In this document: piece after piece, positions 28,001 to 38,757 of the stretch
Numbering within the stretch: the stretch's first letter is position 1
Layout: each line of letters begins with the position of its first letter
Assembly (NCBI GenBank): GCA_013365365.1
Contig: JABVXU010000095.1
Location: 62,001-126,000 of the forward strand
DNA length: 64,000 nucleotides
Source of the DNA: Cruorifilaria tuberocauda
Lineage: Eukaryota; Nematoda; Chromadorea; Rhabditida; Onchocercidae
Reading direction: 5' to 3'
The notes under the pieces: model-generated
The model's input: the letters and a program-made list of their open reading frames with translations, nothing else
What the model was told of the DNA's origin: nothing
The model's database searches: none
Translations under genes and position numbers: made by a program

Positions 28001-30957
28001 TGTCTTTTATTTTAATTTCAATTTCTCTAAAATCTTGTATATTTGCAAATATTGTATTTGTTCTGTTTACAGATATCCTACGGCTTCATAAAATAATTAG
28101 TAATACTGATACATTTTTCAGAATTACCTTTGAAGAAATACAATGTTCTGACGGAAACAAATAACACACCTTTTGAATGTGAAGATCCATCTCTGTTACC
28201 TGTAAAAAGAATCTGGCTTTATCTTGTCCGTCAAGATAGTATTTTCCCTCTTTTTATTAAGCATATCTTTGGCTTTGGCGATCAACAGGTTATCTTTATG
28301 GTCAATTTGTTTGGCTATTTCATATTGTTTATTTCGTAGAATTGTATATCTGTCATACTGAATTTTGATGTTCAGGAAGAAAGTATTCGGGAAGGTGTAG
28401 CTGAGTTGGAAAACAGAAATACCGCAAATGTATTCAAAATTGTACAACGGGAGCATGATCCAATAGCAGCATTTTGTTGCAGTGAAGTTAGTGATTAATT
28501 CTCCATGCATTAATCGACTTATTAGTTTTATTTTATGATTTAAAGTATATTTTATTGAAAGGCGCAGAGTAATAAGACTTCATCGGTTTTTTCAATGATT
28601 TAGAATTTCTTACTATTTATTGTTTCATACTTGTGTATTAGCATGGTTTTTTATTCCAAAATGTGTTCGTTGTGTTTTATTTTGTTGGAACTGCCGCATA
28701 AGAGGGATTTGATAACATCTCATCTTTGATTTAACTACTCATTTCTTAATTTGTTTGCAGGTGAGACCTGGTTGGTTAGTAGTCTCAAATACACGAGAAT
28801 TGCAAGAAATGGATATTACAGCATTGCTTGGCGATGCAGAAAACTTGAAGTTTTCTTCTTGGTTGTTCAATCGAACAGAACTTGATGTTGCACTTGATGG
28901 AATCAAAAGGAATGTATTTAAGGTACACGTTTACAGTTAATTTGGTTTATTTTTATGAAGATAAGTAGTATTTAATGATTACTGCGGTCACCTTGTTGTT
29001 CTCCACCAACTTTTAGAATTTATGCTTGACTATAATGGAGTTGCAGGATAACGATGACTATCAACTATTAACTGCAAATGGACTACAGACTACTGCGATA
29101 AATACAGTAAGCATTTCTGTTTGTTGTTGTCACCATATTTTTGCTTAATTTTCCTTCATGTACTGGACTCGATCATTTAATTTGTTATTTTGATATATGC
29201 AGATGACTCCATTTATTGTTGATAGAAGCCGAAAGGCTTTGCTGAAGGTATGTCTATTATAAAGTGTTCTAAATGTTGTGTAAGGGTGTTAACTTTGCTA
29301 AATCTTATATCAGTTTTTATTGAATTCTTCAAAAGCAACACAATTATAAAAATTGTATTAAGGAAAGTAGCTTGTGCTGAACTTATATGCATGCATGCAT
29401 TTATGTGTTTGTATGGTCATGAATATTGTGCTAATGTGAGATTTTTTTACCTTTTGATACATCTTTTGCAGATGTATAAAAGACAAGTTAATGGAATACG
29501 GCGGCTTGATTCGCATCCGACGATGCCTTATTGTACGTATCATTTTCGCTAAATATTTAATTTTACTAATGCGTTTATTTTTCTCTTATAAACCTGCTGA
29601 TTATTTGTCGCTTTAGTTTTGAGAAAACTTTGATTTACATTCGACATATGCCGTGAACACTGATGTATTGGTTCAGGTTTTTGCAGATATTATATCACTT
29701 TTAAGAATTTTGAGTTTTCATATCACTATTTTGCAGATGTAAGTGGATCATCGGATGGCTCAATACGACTTTGGGAGTGGGGGGTTGGACAGCCATTTTT
29801 TACACCCCGGATAGCTGGGCAATATGCCAAAGTTTGTTTCCTTTTAATTTTAAAGATTTATTTAGATTACTGTTATAATGATTTTTTCTTCATGTCAGGT
29901 AACGAAAGTGTTATTCTCTTACAATGGGAGCAAATTTGCTTCGGTTGACAACGATGGAATATTATGTCTGTGGCAGGCAACTCAGGGATCACCGGTTAAA
30001 AAGCCATTCTTCGTATGTTTTTTGATTCCTATTAATACTTGCACACCAAATATAATTTTGAATAATTTTTATTTCAGAATCAAAAATGTCATTCTAAATC
30101 TGCAGCAGATGTTCGATTTCTGGGTTCCACTTCATCTGTCTTGGTTACTGCGGGTTTGAGCTTGTCTGACGAAAACATTAGTCTTTGGGATACCCTTATG
30201 CCGCAATCAAAAGCACTTATTCATTCTTGGACAACGCATCCGGAAGGAGCAACTTCAGTGATGTATTTGTCATCATATCAGGTTTTTTTAATTTTTTATG
30301 AAGGTTGTTCTGGGGGGTCGTTTGTTATAAACTTGTTTCTGGGATGAAAATTTCGTTCCTGTATGTTTAACTAATATATTTTAAAAAGAAATAATGGTAT
30401 TTAAACAATCTTTAGACTATAGTATCTGGTGGACGACATGGAGAATTATGTGTGTGGGATGTTCGCCAGCGTCGACTACGTGCCACATTGAAATGTTTCG
30501 AAAATTCTTCTGTTAAATGTCTTGTGGGCGATCCATTTCAACAAATCATTATTGCTGGATCGAATGATGGAGATATAAAGGTTATTGATTACTGACAAAG
30601 GAAACTTCTGATAGGTGTAAAAGGTGGATGAATAGATTCACCAGAAGCGTTTGGCATATGGAGATGTGTATTTTCCAGCCAATGTTTTCGAATTACTAAC
30701 TGATTTTTTTCTTGTAATGATTCACTTTCACTCATATTTATGAGGGCAAAATCAATAGGTCTGGAATACTGATCTTGTACCGCAGTTTGTGGTTTCGCTT
30801 GATGGTGAGCATGTTGCTCGAGGAGGATTCAGCCTGCGTCAAGTGGCTTCAACAGTGCAAGGTGTGCAACAAGTATATATTGATCCAGAAATCCGTCTAT
30901 TTTCATGTGGTGCCGATTGCTCATTAAAAATACGATCTTTACGTAATATGACGTAAA
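13057..30957 (+). CDS. rbc-1: Rabconnectin-3 alpha (DMXL1/2, Rav1 family)
   Basis: Roughly 45 short exons run without a visible break from ATG 13057 to TAA 30955-30957. The N-terminus MNVHQILTGALNRGDD matches the DMXL start, followed by WD-type blocks (SPDGAYFATCGISDCLVKIW near 14160; WCEDNTVRIW near 14790; FMIHWLNNKA near 15400). The middle, about 22870-23900, is the Rav1 alpha-solenoid: KQRFQHAAAFFLLAGSIKDA, LAIVIVRLCERD, ALDVLARLPK. The last third (29740-30957) returns to WD repeats: VSGSSDGSIRLWEW, VSGGRHGELCVWDVR and, at the end, LFSCGADCSLKIRSL. The family binds rabconnectin-3 beta and the V1 sector to drive V-ATPase assembly on endosomes and synaptic vesicles. First exons are 13057-13143 and 13227-13355; many introns are 50-400 bases. 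An unusual hairpin sits in one intron (25841-25918). Exon count is by eye, and a few junctions may be off by a small number of bases. Confidence 0.93.
25841..25918. repeat. 35-bp near-perfect hairpin inside a rabconnectin intron
   Basis: The left arm from 25841 and the right arm ending at 25918 pair over about 35 bases with one mismatch, around a short loop containing CGGCC. It lies in the intron between the exon ending near 25769 and the exon starting near 26093. It could be a foldback element, a template-switch product or a small-RNA precursor; no target-site duplication was recognised. Confidence 0.85.
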
Positions 30958-33053
30958 GAATCTTCAAGTGATCAGCAGTAAATACTAACTACTGCTAGAT
31001 GCGTAGCATAGTTTCCAAAGGCATCATTTCTGCTTTATGAATTAAAAAGTAGGATATGCCGAAAAATATTGATACTGAACTATGCAGTATATTCATAGCA
31101 GCTTCTGTAAATTGGTTTCCGTGGCTTTAAAATCATAGCTTGAACTCATCTGCCATATTCACTACATTCAAAGCGAAGTGATGTTCAAGCGTTGAGAAAT
31201 GATGGGAGTGGTTCATTCCTCCTTCAAATTTTGATGATTTGCATGGCAATGTCTTCTGCCTTTTGCCATATATTTATGTGTTGCAAAATCAGCTACATTA
31301 CATGATATCTTCATGTATTTTCGATTGTTACAATGATATGTGGTTGTGATTTTCTTTAATGAAATTTATTTCAGTTCTTTTTAGCTACAGCTGAAAGATA
31401 TCTATGATTGTGAACGTTCTAACAAATATGTAGTAATTTGATTTCTTTAATGCTGTTCTCAGTCATTTGTAGCAATTCCGTTGGTGATATAAATTTTCCA
31501 TTATAAACTTTGCTTCTAAATGAATCATGAAGTAGAGTACATAGTATCATCCCTGTGTGTGTGTATTTGTGTATGTGTTGATGCCTTTTATTGGTCACTT
31601 TAGAATAACGTAGCATCTATGTGTTTTCTTAATTCATTAACTTATCGTCTTGTCGGTTGTAAGAGTGGTTGTATAATAAGGCTTTTGGACAAACTGAAAT
31701 GTTTTGGTTTTCTAACCAATTTATGTTTCCTTACATTGTTTTTGCAGTAAATTTCCCTCAGACTAAATGTTATTGTGGCTCGTGCAAAACCAGAGATTTT
31801 CATCTGAAGTTAAGAAATTGGACACGTAAAATGATATTGAGTTATAAGAGCTCAAAATGTTGATTGAGTAGCAGTTATTAGTGTTTGCTTCAGAACAATA
31901 CTTTCTAATCATTCCAACAAATTTTCTATGTGTACGTGACCTTATGCTGACACAAAATTTGCTCCCTAACTGTTCCTGTTCGCTAGCAGAAAGATAAAAC
32001 TGTCTACTATGGAAAAGCTACAATGTTTTGACACTTACCGGCAGTACGAATTCATGATTACTAGAAGTATTACAATATGTTCGGTACGGTTTTATATTTT
32101 AATAAAGTGCAACGTGTGGTTGAAACGTTGCCTTGAACCCAGATGGGTTTTAACAACTTTTCAGCAAAAGTTTTGATTCCCATCAGATATACATTTTGTT
32201 TGATAGTCAAGATTCAATGCTATCCAAAACCTATGGTAAGGTAAGTTAGAGTTGGTTTTCTTCCTGAACATTGATGACGTAATGCTCACGCAACTACAAA
32301 CACACTAAGAGGTACGACTGACCAATTGTGTGCTACAAACAGTATATGTCTCGTCAGTCTGCAGATTATTTTAGCCACAAAATTTTGCTGACATGATAGC
32401 CCTTCATGCACAGAAAATTGATAGTAGACGATTCCGTGGCTTGGATTTCACGGTGTAGTGACGTAACATCCTCAAAGGTTCGAAAGCTACTTTCACTCGC
32501 ATGATGAGAAGAAGTAAGAAATATTGCTACCCTATCTCACGCTACGATTTCCTAAAAAAGCAAGGGAAAGGCATAGAGCTCTCTATCAATTTTGCCTTGA
32601 TCTCCGTTTTCGAAATGTTTTGTCCAATACTGTATACTTGCCCGGGTGGTATTACATGGCTTGCTTCTCTAATTATTCGTTTATTATGCATGGGAAGAAT
32701 AATTTCAGTTGTCAGTAGCTTGGTAGGTTCTTGTTACATTGATCGTTATTCATCAAGAAAAGGATGAGCTAAAGTTGGTGGGGTCCTTGACAATCGTATG
32801 TTGGTTTGGAGTATGTGGAGTTTGTTGATTTCATTCCATGTAGGGTGTGTTGAAGGACTTCACCAAGTTTTTGGTGTATTGGTAAGTGAAAGAAGGAGTC
32901 TGTGTCGTTGTTAGTTTACTTCTAATTGGGAAAAGCTTATGTGATAGGTGATATGCCGATATAAAAGAACAGATGAAGCACTGCTTTTATGTAGTTTAAT
33001 AGTTGGTTTAAATGTTTGAATGTTTTGCATGATATACCACGCGTGTTAGAGCG
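30958..33053. other. Intergenic between rabconnectin and RBM7-like genes
   Basis: 3' UTR and spacer DNA. Overlapping open frames near 32501-32767 have no recognisable domain and no splice context. No RNA gene seen. Confidence 0.55.
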
Positions 33054-33919
33054 ATGAATGATCCAGGTGAACGAACCTGTTATGTGTGCGGTTTACATGA
33101 AAGCGTCACTGAGGAACTTCTGAAAGAACTATTCAGTCAGGTATGTCGTCTTTGTCTTTTAGTTACGACTTCATCAACAAAATTAGGTTGTTAATCACTT
33201 ACGTCTTGCCGCTATCATTGCATATTAGGTTGATTAATGTCAGTTCCAAAAATTTAAGGTTGGACCCCTTGATACAATCATTCTGCGCACGAGCAATAGT
33301 CGTGATTCTTGTTCAACACATCGATATGCGTTGGTCGTGTTCAAGCATGAAGTGAGTGTCCTGTTTGCATGTGAAATGCTTGATCGAATTGAGCTTTTTA
33401 GCAAGCAAATTTCGGTTCGGCCTAAACAAGGCACTCAGAAGGTTATACTTTTACTTTTCCTCGTAAAAAGAGTTTGGCTATTTCAACTTTCAAATTTCGT
33501 TATTCTTGACTCTATATTCTCAGCTTTTTTAAGGAAACTTCGAAAGCTGTCTTCTATTTCTTAGGTGCATAGTTCCTTTCGATAGGAACTGTTGCTTTAC
33601 TTCTGAAATGCAGTGTTGTGAGAGCAAGTCTGTGTAAGTTTCGAAGGATTTCAACTTGACTATAACACATTTTGTTGGGCTAAATAAGTAACTAGAGTTT
33701 GTGACACATTACTTTAAATGTTAAGAGCACAGATGTTAAGGATATAAATCCAGTTGGTGAGGACTTCACTTAATCAGCAATCTTCAGGCGCTACAATACC
33801 GTAACAATTCTTCTGGTTCCGCATTACATAATTCAATTTCTTATCTACGAAATTATGCGAACAATGGATTATTTGATACACAGAGACGCAAGCAAATGGA
33901 ACTGAAGAGTATTATATAA
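33054..33919 (+). CDS. Short RBM7-like RRM protein
   Basis: Three exons: 33054-33140, 33259-33441 and 33788-33919, giving 133 codons and a TAA stop in frame. The single RRM begins at once (RTCYVCGLHESVTEELLKEL), continues with VGPLDTIIL and the RNP1-like RYALVVFKHEVSVLFA, and ends RPKQGTQK. VTEELL and FKHEVSV are characteristic of RBM7/RBM11, the RNA-binding subunit of the NEXT complex that hands nuclear transcripts to the exosome. After the RRM only about 45 residues remain (ending RKQMELKSII), much shorter than human RBM7. The RNP2 strand reads YVCGL where most members have FVGNL. The acceptor of exon 2 was chosen at 33258 because it keeps the QVGPL junction typical of the family; a CAG at 33241-33243 would add six residues. 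The ATG is four bases behind an AG. Confidence 0.75.
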
Positions 33920-34778
33920 AGCACATACGAGAAGTTAAATTTGGCGTGAACATCTTCACTGTGTTCGCTACATGCTTATGGACTGTGGATGGGGAATGCA
34001 TTAGAAATGGGACTTTCATGATTTGGGAAAATTTAAATATCTACTCTCATAATAGCTTTTTAGTCATTTTACACATATTTCTTCCGACCTCCAAGTGTTT
34101 TCAGTTCAAAAATCGTCAAGTGAATACAAATGTGTGTTCTTTGATAAAATTTTAGAACTTCTATAGTTCTGCATTCTTTTGAGAATAAAACTGAGCAGTA
34201 AATACCATCAAAATATGTCTTACATATGAATAGATAAATTCAACCCATATGTTGCAGCCGCAGACTAGCTTTGTATATATCTCACTTCGTCACTCATATT
34301 ACGATTTTAGTATGCCGTCAAGTATAACTCTGCAGAAAAATATTTTTCGAAATTCAGTTCTCTGGAAAGATGTGTTGAAATGTAGAATTAACTGATTTAA
34401 AGAAATTGCTCATATTTATCCAAACAGTTCGGATTTAATGATTGGTGCATGTTTGCTATCAGAAATATCTAAATAAGCACTACTTTGAAAGTATCCACTT
34501 CCCGTCAAGAGTGGAGTATTTTTCTATAATTTTAACCATTATCTGCCTGCATACAGTTGCTTTAAACAGTTTCAGACTTCTTGTTTCTTCGTTATGGAGT
34601 GAGTCGCTTGGATATACGATTTAGCGAATTCACTCACCATCCATATTGGATTAACCTAAAATCAATCGTTCATTTATTTCTCGCGGGCTCTCGCAGTACT
34701 TCGGTTCTTATGAAATGTAGATGTTAGAAGGGATTTTGAAGTGTTTCCATCTTTTTGTTAGATGTGACATTCTTTATC
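33920..34778. other. Spacer between RBM7-like gene and retroelement remnant
   Basis: 3' flank of the RBM7-like gene. No coding or structural feature recognised. Confidence 0.5.
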
Positions 34779-35700
34779 TCAGTTTCCGGGACTGTCTTCA
34801 GCTGTTGGCAAGTGTGAATTTCCAATCAACTGCCAAAAACTCCGACGATTTCGTTGTCTAGCCTTTAACTTTTTGAAATTCATACAAAACCTCTTATGAA
34901 GGCAACAAAAGTCAGTCCTTTTACTAAGATATCGTTGTTGATCAGTAGGATATGTTGAACATTCCTTATCCCCAATGATTCTTGCTGCAAAATCGATAAG
35001 GTCGTTTCTCCTTATCAATCCTCTTTGAATTTATGCTCGGCTTGGATTGTTTTATTGCTAATAGGGCGGACGATTCTTCATGATCGTTGTGTTTGGGGGG
35101 TTTTATTGTCTGAGATGATCTTCTAGTCAACTACTCAGTCATGTTTTGACATCGCATGACGTCATCATTTCTTTGCGCAAGATCGATCAAAAACTGTCTC
35201 GTTTTCTTGACCGTCCAATTTTCATCTTTGGCTTTCATTCGATACAACCTATCTAATATCCAAAATGGTAATTTATCTTCCATTACTGTTTGGTTACGGA
35301 AGTGTTCCAAGTTCTCACCTATAGCTTGGAGCTGTCGAAGGATCCGTTCCATTGTTTCAGTTATTGATTTCCATTCCCTGTCATTTCTTTGTATCGAGTG
35401 GAAATCGTTATATAATGATTGGATTACCGAATTTTCGAGTCAGTAATTGTCTTAATTCATAGTTTTCAGGGTCTATATCATAACCTCTTATTGCTTGTTG
35501 GGCTTCTCTTTTAAGCATGCTATTAAGTAGGTAAGCTTTTGGATAATTGGAATCTCTTGACTATGTATAGCGGCGTTAAAACTACTCCAAAATTCACGCC
35601 ACAATTTTGGTTCACTACTAAATGCAGGTAGTGACAGTTGTGGTAAGTTTATCGTTGAATGATATGAGAGCGCGATAACTCTACTTTTTCTTCCTTTAGG
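34779..35700 (-). pseudogene. Broken BEL/Pao gag-like sequence
   Basis: Coding remnants in at least two reading frames. The best-kept piece is an open stretch at 35131-35352 containing ENLEHF, LPFWILDRLYRMK and TRQFLIDL. A second stretch at 34779-35018 is in the position expected for the zinc-knuckle end but is degenerate. Stop codons and a frame change separate the block near 35560-35660 from the block at 35352. I describe the breaks only; it is not functional as it stands. Confidence 0.75.
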
Positions 35701-36108
35701 GACATATTTTGAACTATAAATTCAATTCCCTCGTAATAAGATAATAATAGCTTCCTTACCTTCATTGATGATGTGTAGTATACCTTTTTCATTGGTTACC
35801 ATTCTGTATATTTTTCTGCTTCTTCCCTCCTTTTCGCTGGAGCTGTTTTCTGTGTAAGTTCCAGCCAATTTTGGTTCGTTGATTCCAATTTGTCTGCATA
35901 CATTTCCAATCGTTTTGTGCTTTCCTTGATGGCTCGTCTTTTATTCTAGCACTGTTGTTGTATTTCATGTTTGGCTTCGTTCTGGTAATGATAAATCAAG
36001 TTCCTTGACTTCCTCGAAAATCGTTTGGATTCGTTGTTGGTTGAATGGAGCCCACTAAGGAGCTGATATTGGCTTCAGCTCTCGGTACCAAACTTTCCTT
36101 CGTTGTAA

Positions 36109-36372
36109 TGTTCGATTTTTGGTTGAAGGTTTTTATTAAATTATAACTATTATTGAGACTACATAAACAAAAGTCCTTTTGATAAAAGGCGAATTTATTG
36201 GGAATTCGATTTGGTGAGCACAAAACTAATAGAAAGCCAATGCGAGGAGAATAGTCTGAAGAAGCAGCCGATATAAGCGTTTGTATTTGGAAGGAGAGAT
36301 AAGAATGCGAGAATATGATCTGGAGGCGCGAATCGCGCCAAGGTAATAGATCATTGACGTGAAGACATAACA
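36109..36372 (-). repeat. Probable 5' LTR of the BEL/Pao remnant
   Basis: Read on the minus strand, it starts TGTTATGTC and ends CGAACA, giving TG...CA termini over 264 bases. An AATAAA lies inside, as expected for the R region. The matching 3' LTR is not present in the window, so the boundaries rest on termini only. Confidence 0.45.
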
Positions 36373-38757
36373 AAAAAGGGAAAATTATAACTATTTTTTG
36401 AAAAAAAACGTAAATCGGTTATATCAGAAAAGGGAATGCAAAAAAAGAAATTCATGCTATGCTTTCCATATTTCTTTAAAAATGAGCTTCTGGCTGGCTA
36501 TTGCGCGCTTTCATTAAGATTGCTTAATTTAATCACAGTATGATGTTGTCAATTTGTTTACCTTTCAAGAAAAAACTTTAGAAGTGAAGTTTCAAAAACA
36601 GGATGATCTCATATATAAAAGCTAACACATATTCAAAAAAAAATTCAAACAGTCGAAAATTTGCTGATATATACTCTGCCCTGGAAGGTAAGCGCACGAA
36701 GCGCATTCAGTTTATTAATCAATTACTGCTGATTATGTGGGTATGTATGCAGAGACTCGAGGAGTTTGCAACAAACACCTGAATTGACGAGAGCTTGACA
36801 AAGAAAATTGATGTTAATTAGGAAAATACTTGAAGAGCTTGAAAATTGGGAATTTTGAGAATGTGGATATTTTTAAAATTACAGCATTTCTTAACAGTCA
36901 GTCATTTAAAGTTGAGTAATTCTAGTTGTTAGTAGTTAATTCTTTTATTCAATGGCTTTCAGTACTCGAAGTTATAATATTTCAATCTAAGGATATAAAT
37001 ATTGTTGGCTTTTCAACGCTGCTTGTTTTGAAGTTCTTTAAGGAAAGGCAATATTGCCAGCCAACTTTGTTTAATTCTGACTGGATTCACAGAGAAATGG
37101 AAGATCAATAGTGGGATGTGTCATGATGATGGAAAACAATTTAAGCACAATGACCACTCATATCTTGATTTCTTATAGCTAAATATATATTAAGAAGTAT
37201 TTCAGATAATCATTGAATATATTAAAGTGAATTTTCATCTTCTTCACACTTGAATATTAAAAGAAATAATGTTCTACCAGAAGTAACTGGAATGAAAGGA
37301 GTACAAAAAAATACAAACGAATGAATTTCTGCGACTCCTGTGCCAGTAGTGACAACTAGCGGGTAATTTCAAGGTTGGTTGATAGGATTCGGATTTGTAT
37401 TGCAAGAAATGAAGTAAAAAGTGGAAAGCATTGATAGTTTCAGCATCAAGACCGAACACATTATATGAGAACTGAACTTATTGCATGTATACAGTTTCTA
37501 CATATTGACCTTGGTCTCTACTGAAATATTCTTCTCGAAATGCAGCTCTACCACTCAATTGAGCGTGCGCCATAACCCCGTCTTTATTTTTCCAAGAAAC
37601 AGGGACTTTCGTGTTTTATTAATTGCATTTTCAATTTCGCATATTATAATTTCATGTTATGGAAATCCACTTTTATCAGTTTTCACTGTTTTCATTTCGT
37701 TCAGAACACATTCAATCAAGTGCGATAAAACGCTAAAACTCGATGGAGCTCTTTTCCAACAGCGAATGTGATAACCCCAAAAAGCGATAAGAATTAAACA
37801 GTGCTGAAATTATACGACATACAACGATTTGATCTTTGTATAAAAGCATCTGGAATTGTTTCATATGCAGGCTGAAATTATTCCTATTGTTAACAATTTT
37901 TATTTACCACCATGCATAAAACATATTCATGGTGAGAGCAACCGTCTGGAATGCTACAGATTTCGTTTTTAATATGTACAATTCCCGGTCCGGACTCAGT
38001 TCTTAATGTATACTTCCTTGTATGGAATTGCATACAGAATCCGACTAGTGTGTTTATTCTAGTATTCAGAAATTGAATTATGAACTTCAGTCAATCCTAA
38101 CAAAGCTCAGTATTAGAGGTTTGAACATAATAGAAAACATTTCGCTTCGACTTTGAGATACCTACTTTTGTGGGATATTCCAATGCAATTCACGTTACTT
38201 TTTCACAGATATTGTATTTTGAAATCTTGAAAATCATACACGTACTAATTATAATTTGAGGAAGAACTAAAACTGAACTGAAACATTCAAATATGATGTA
38301 AATTGAGCATCTGATGAACATATACGGTAAACCGAGATTTGCATATTCTTCCTGTTTACTCATTCCAAAACATCCATGAAATATGTAGCCATTTTTCTAA
38401 ACGTTAATTACAAATTGATTTACTGATAAAAATATAAAATAGATCATACGGTGGAACATTTATATGGTGCGCTGAAATGAAAAGTTCGAGCGCAATGAAG
38501 TCAATCTAACAAAGGCAATATATGGGAATAATTTAAATAAGAGTATTACAGCAATTACTGCTATCAAATGCACACTTTACACTATGCATTCACTGAAACA
38601 AACAGGAAAAAAAAAAACAATTTCAACACCGCAAAGAACAGCGTAATCGCCAATACGAAAGTTAAACTATAAATCAGATGGAAAAGTTGAATTTTCAAGG
38701 AAACAATTTTACCCGCAGGTTCCCTATTCGCATAACAACAATTAAGCAAAGTTCCCA
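36373..38757. other. Intergenic, no gene seen
   Basis: AT-rich region between the retroelement remnant and the 3' end of the FIP200-like gene. Small open frames (for example 37481-37771) show no family signal. The right end should hold the 3' UTR of the FIP200-like gene. Confidence 0.55.

Larger units (their letters stand above)
34779..36372 (-). mobile_element. Decayed BEL/Pao LTR retrotransposon fragment
   Basis: On the minus strand, a probable 5' LTR (36372-36109) is followed by a leader and then by broken gag-like reading frames down to about 34780. The gag region shows KLWREFWSSFNAAIHSQ (about 35600) and, from 35352, MERILRQLQAIGENLEHF. These are the conserved DUF1759-type blocks of Pao/BEL polyproteins. 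Frames shift and stop between the blocks, so it cannot encode a working protein. No protease, reverse transcriptase or integrase region and no second LTR was recognised, so the element is truncated at its 3' side. Confidence 0.8.

Noticed and set aside
32501..32767. Overlapping plus-strand open frames after rabconnectin
   Set aside because: Two frames are open over the same bases, with no family match and no convincing splice context.
37481..37771. Plus-strand 96-codon open frame
   Set aside because: Hydrophobic AT-rich composition, no domain and no flanking exons.
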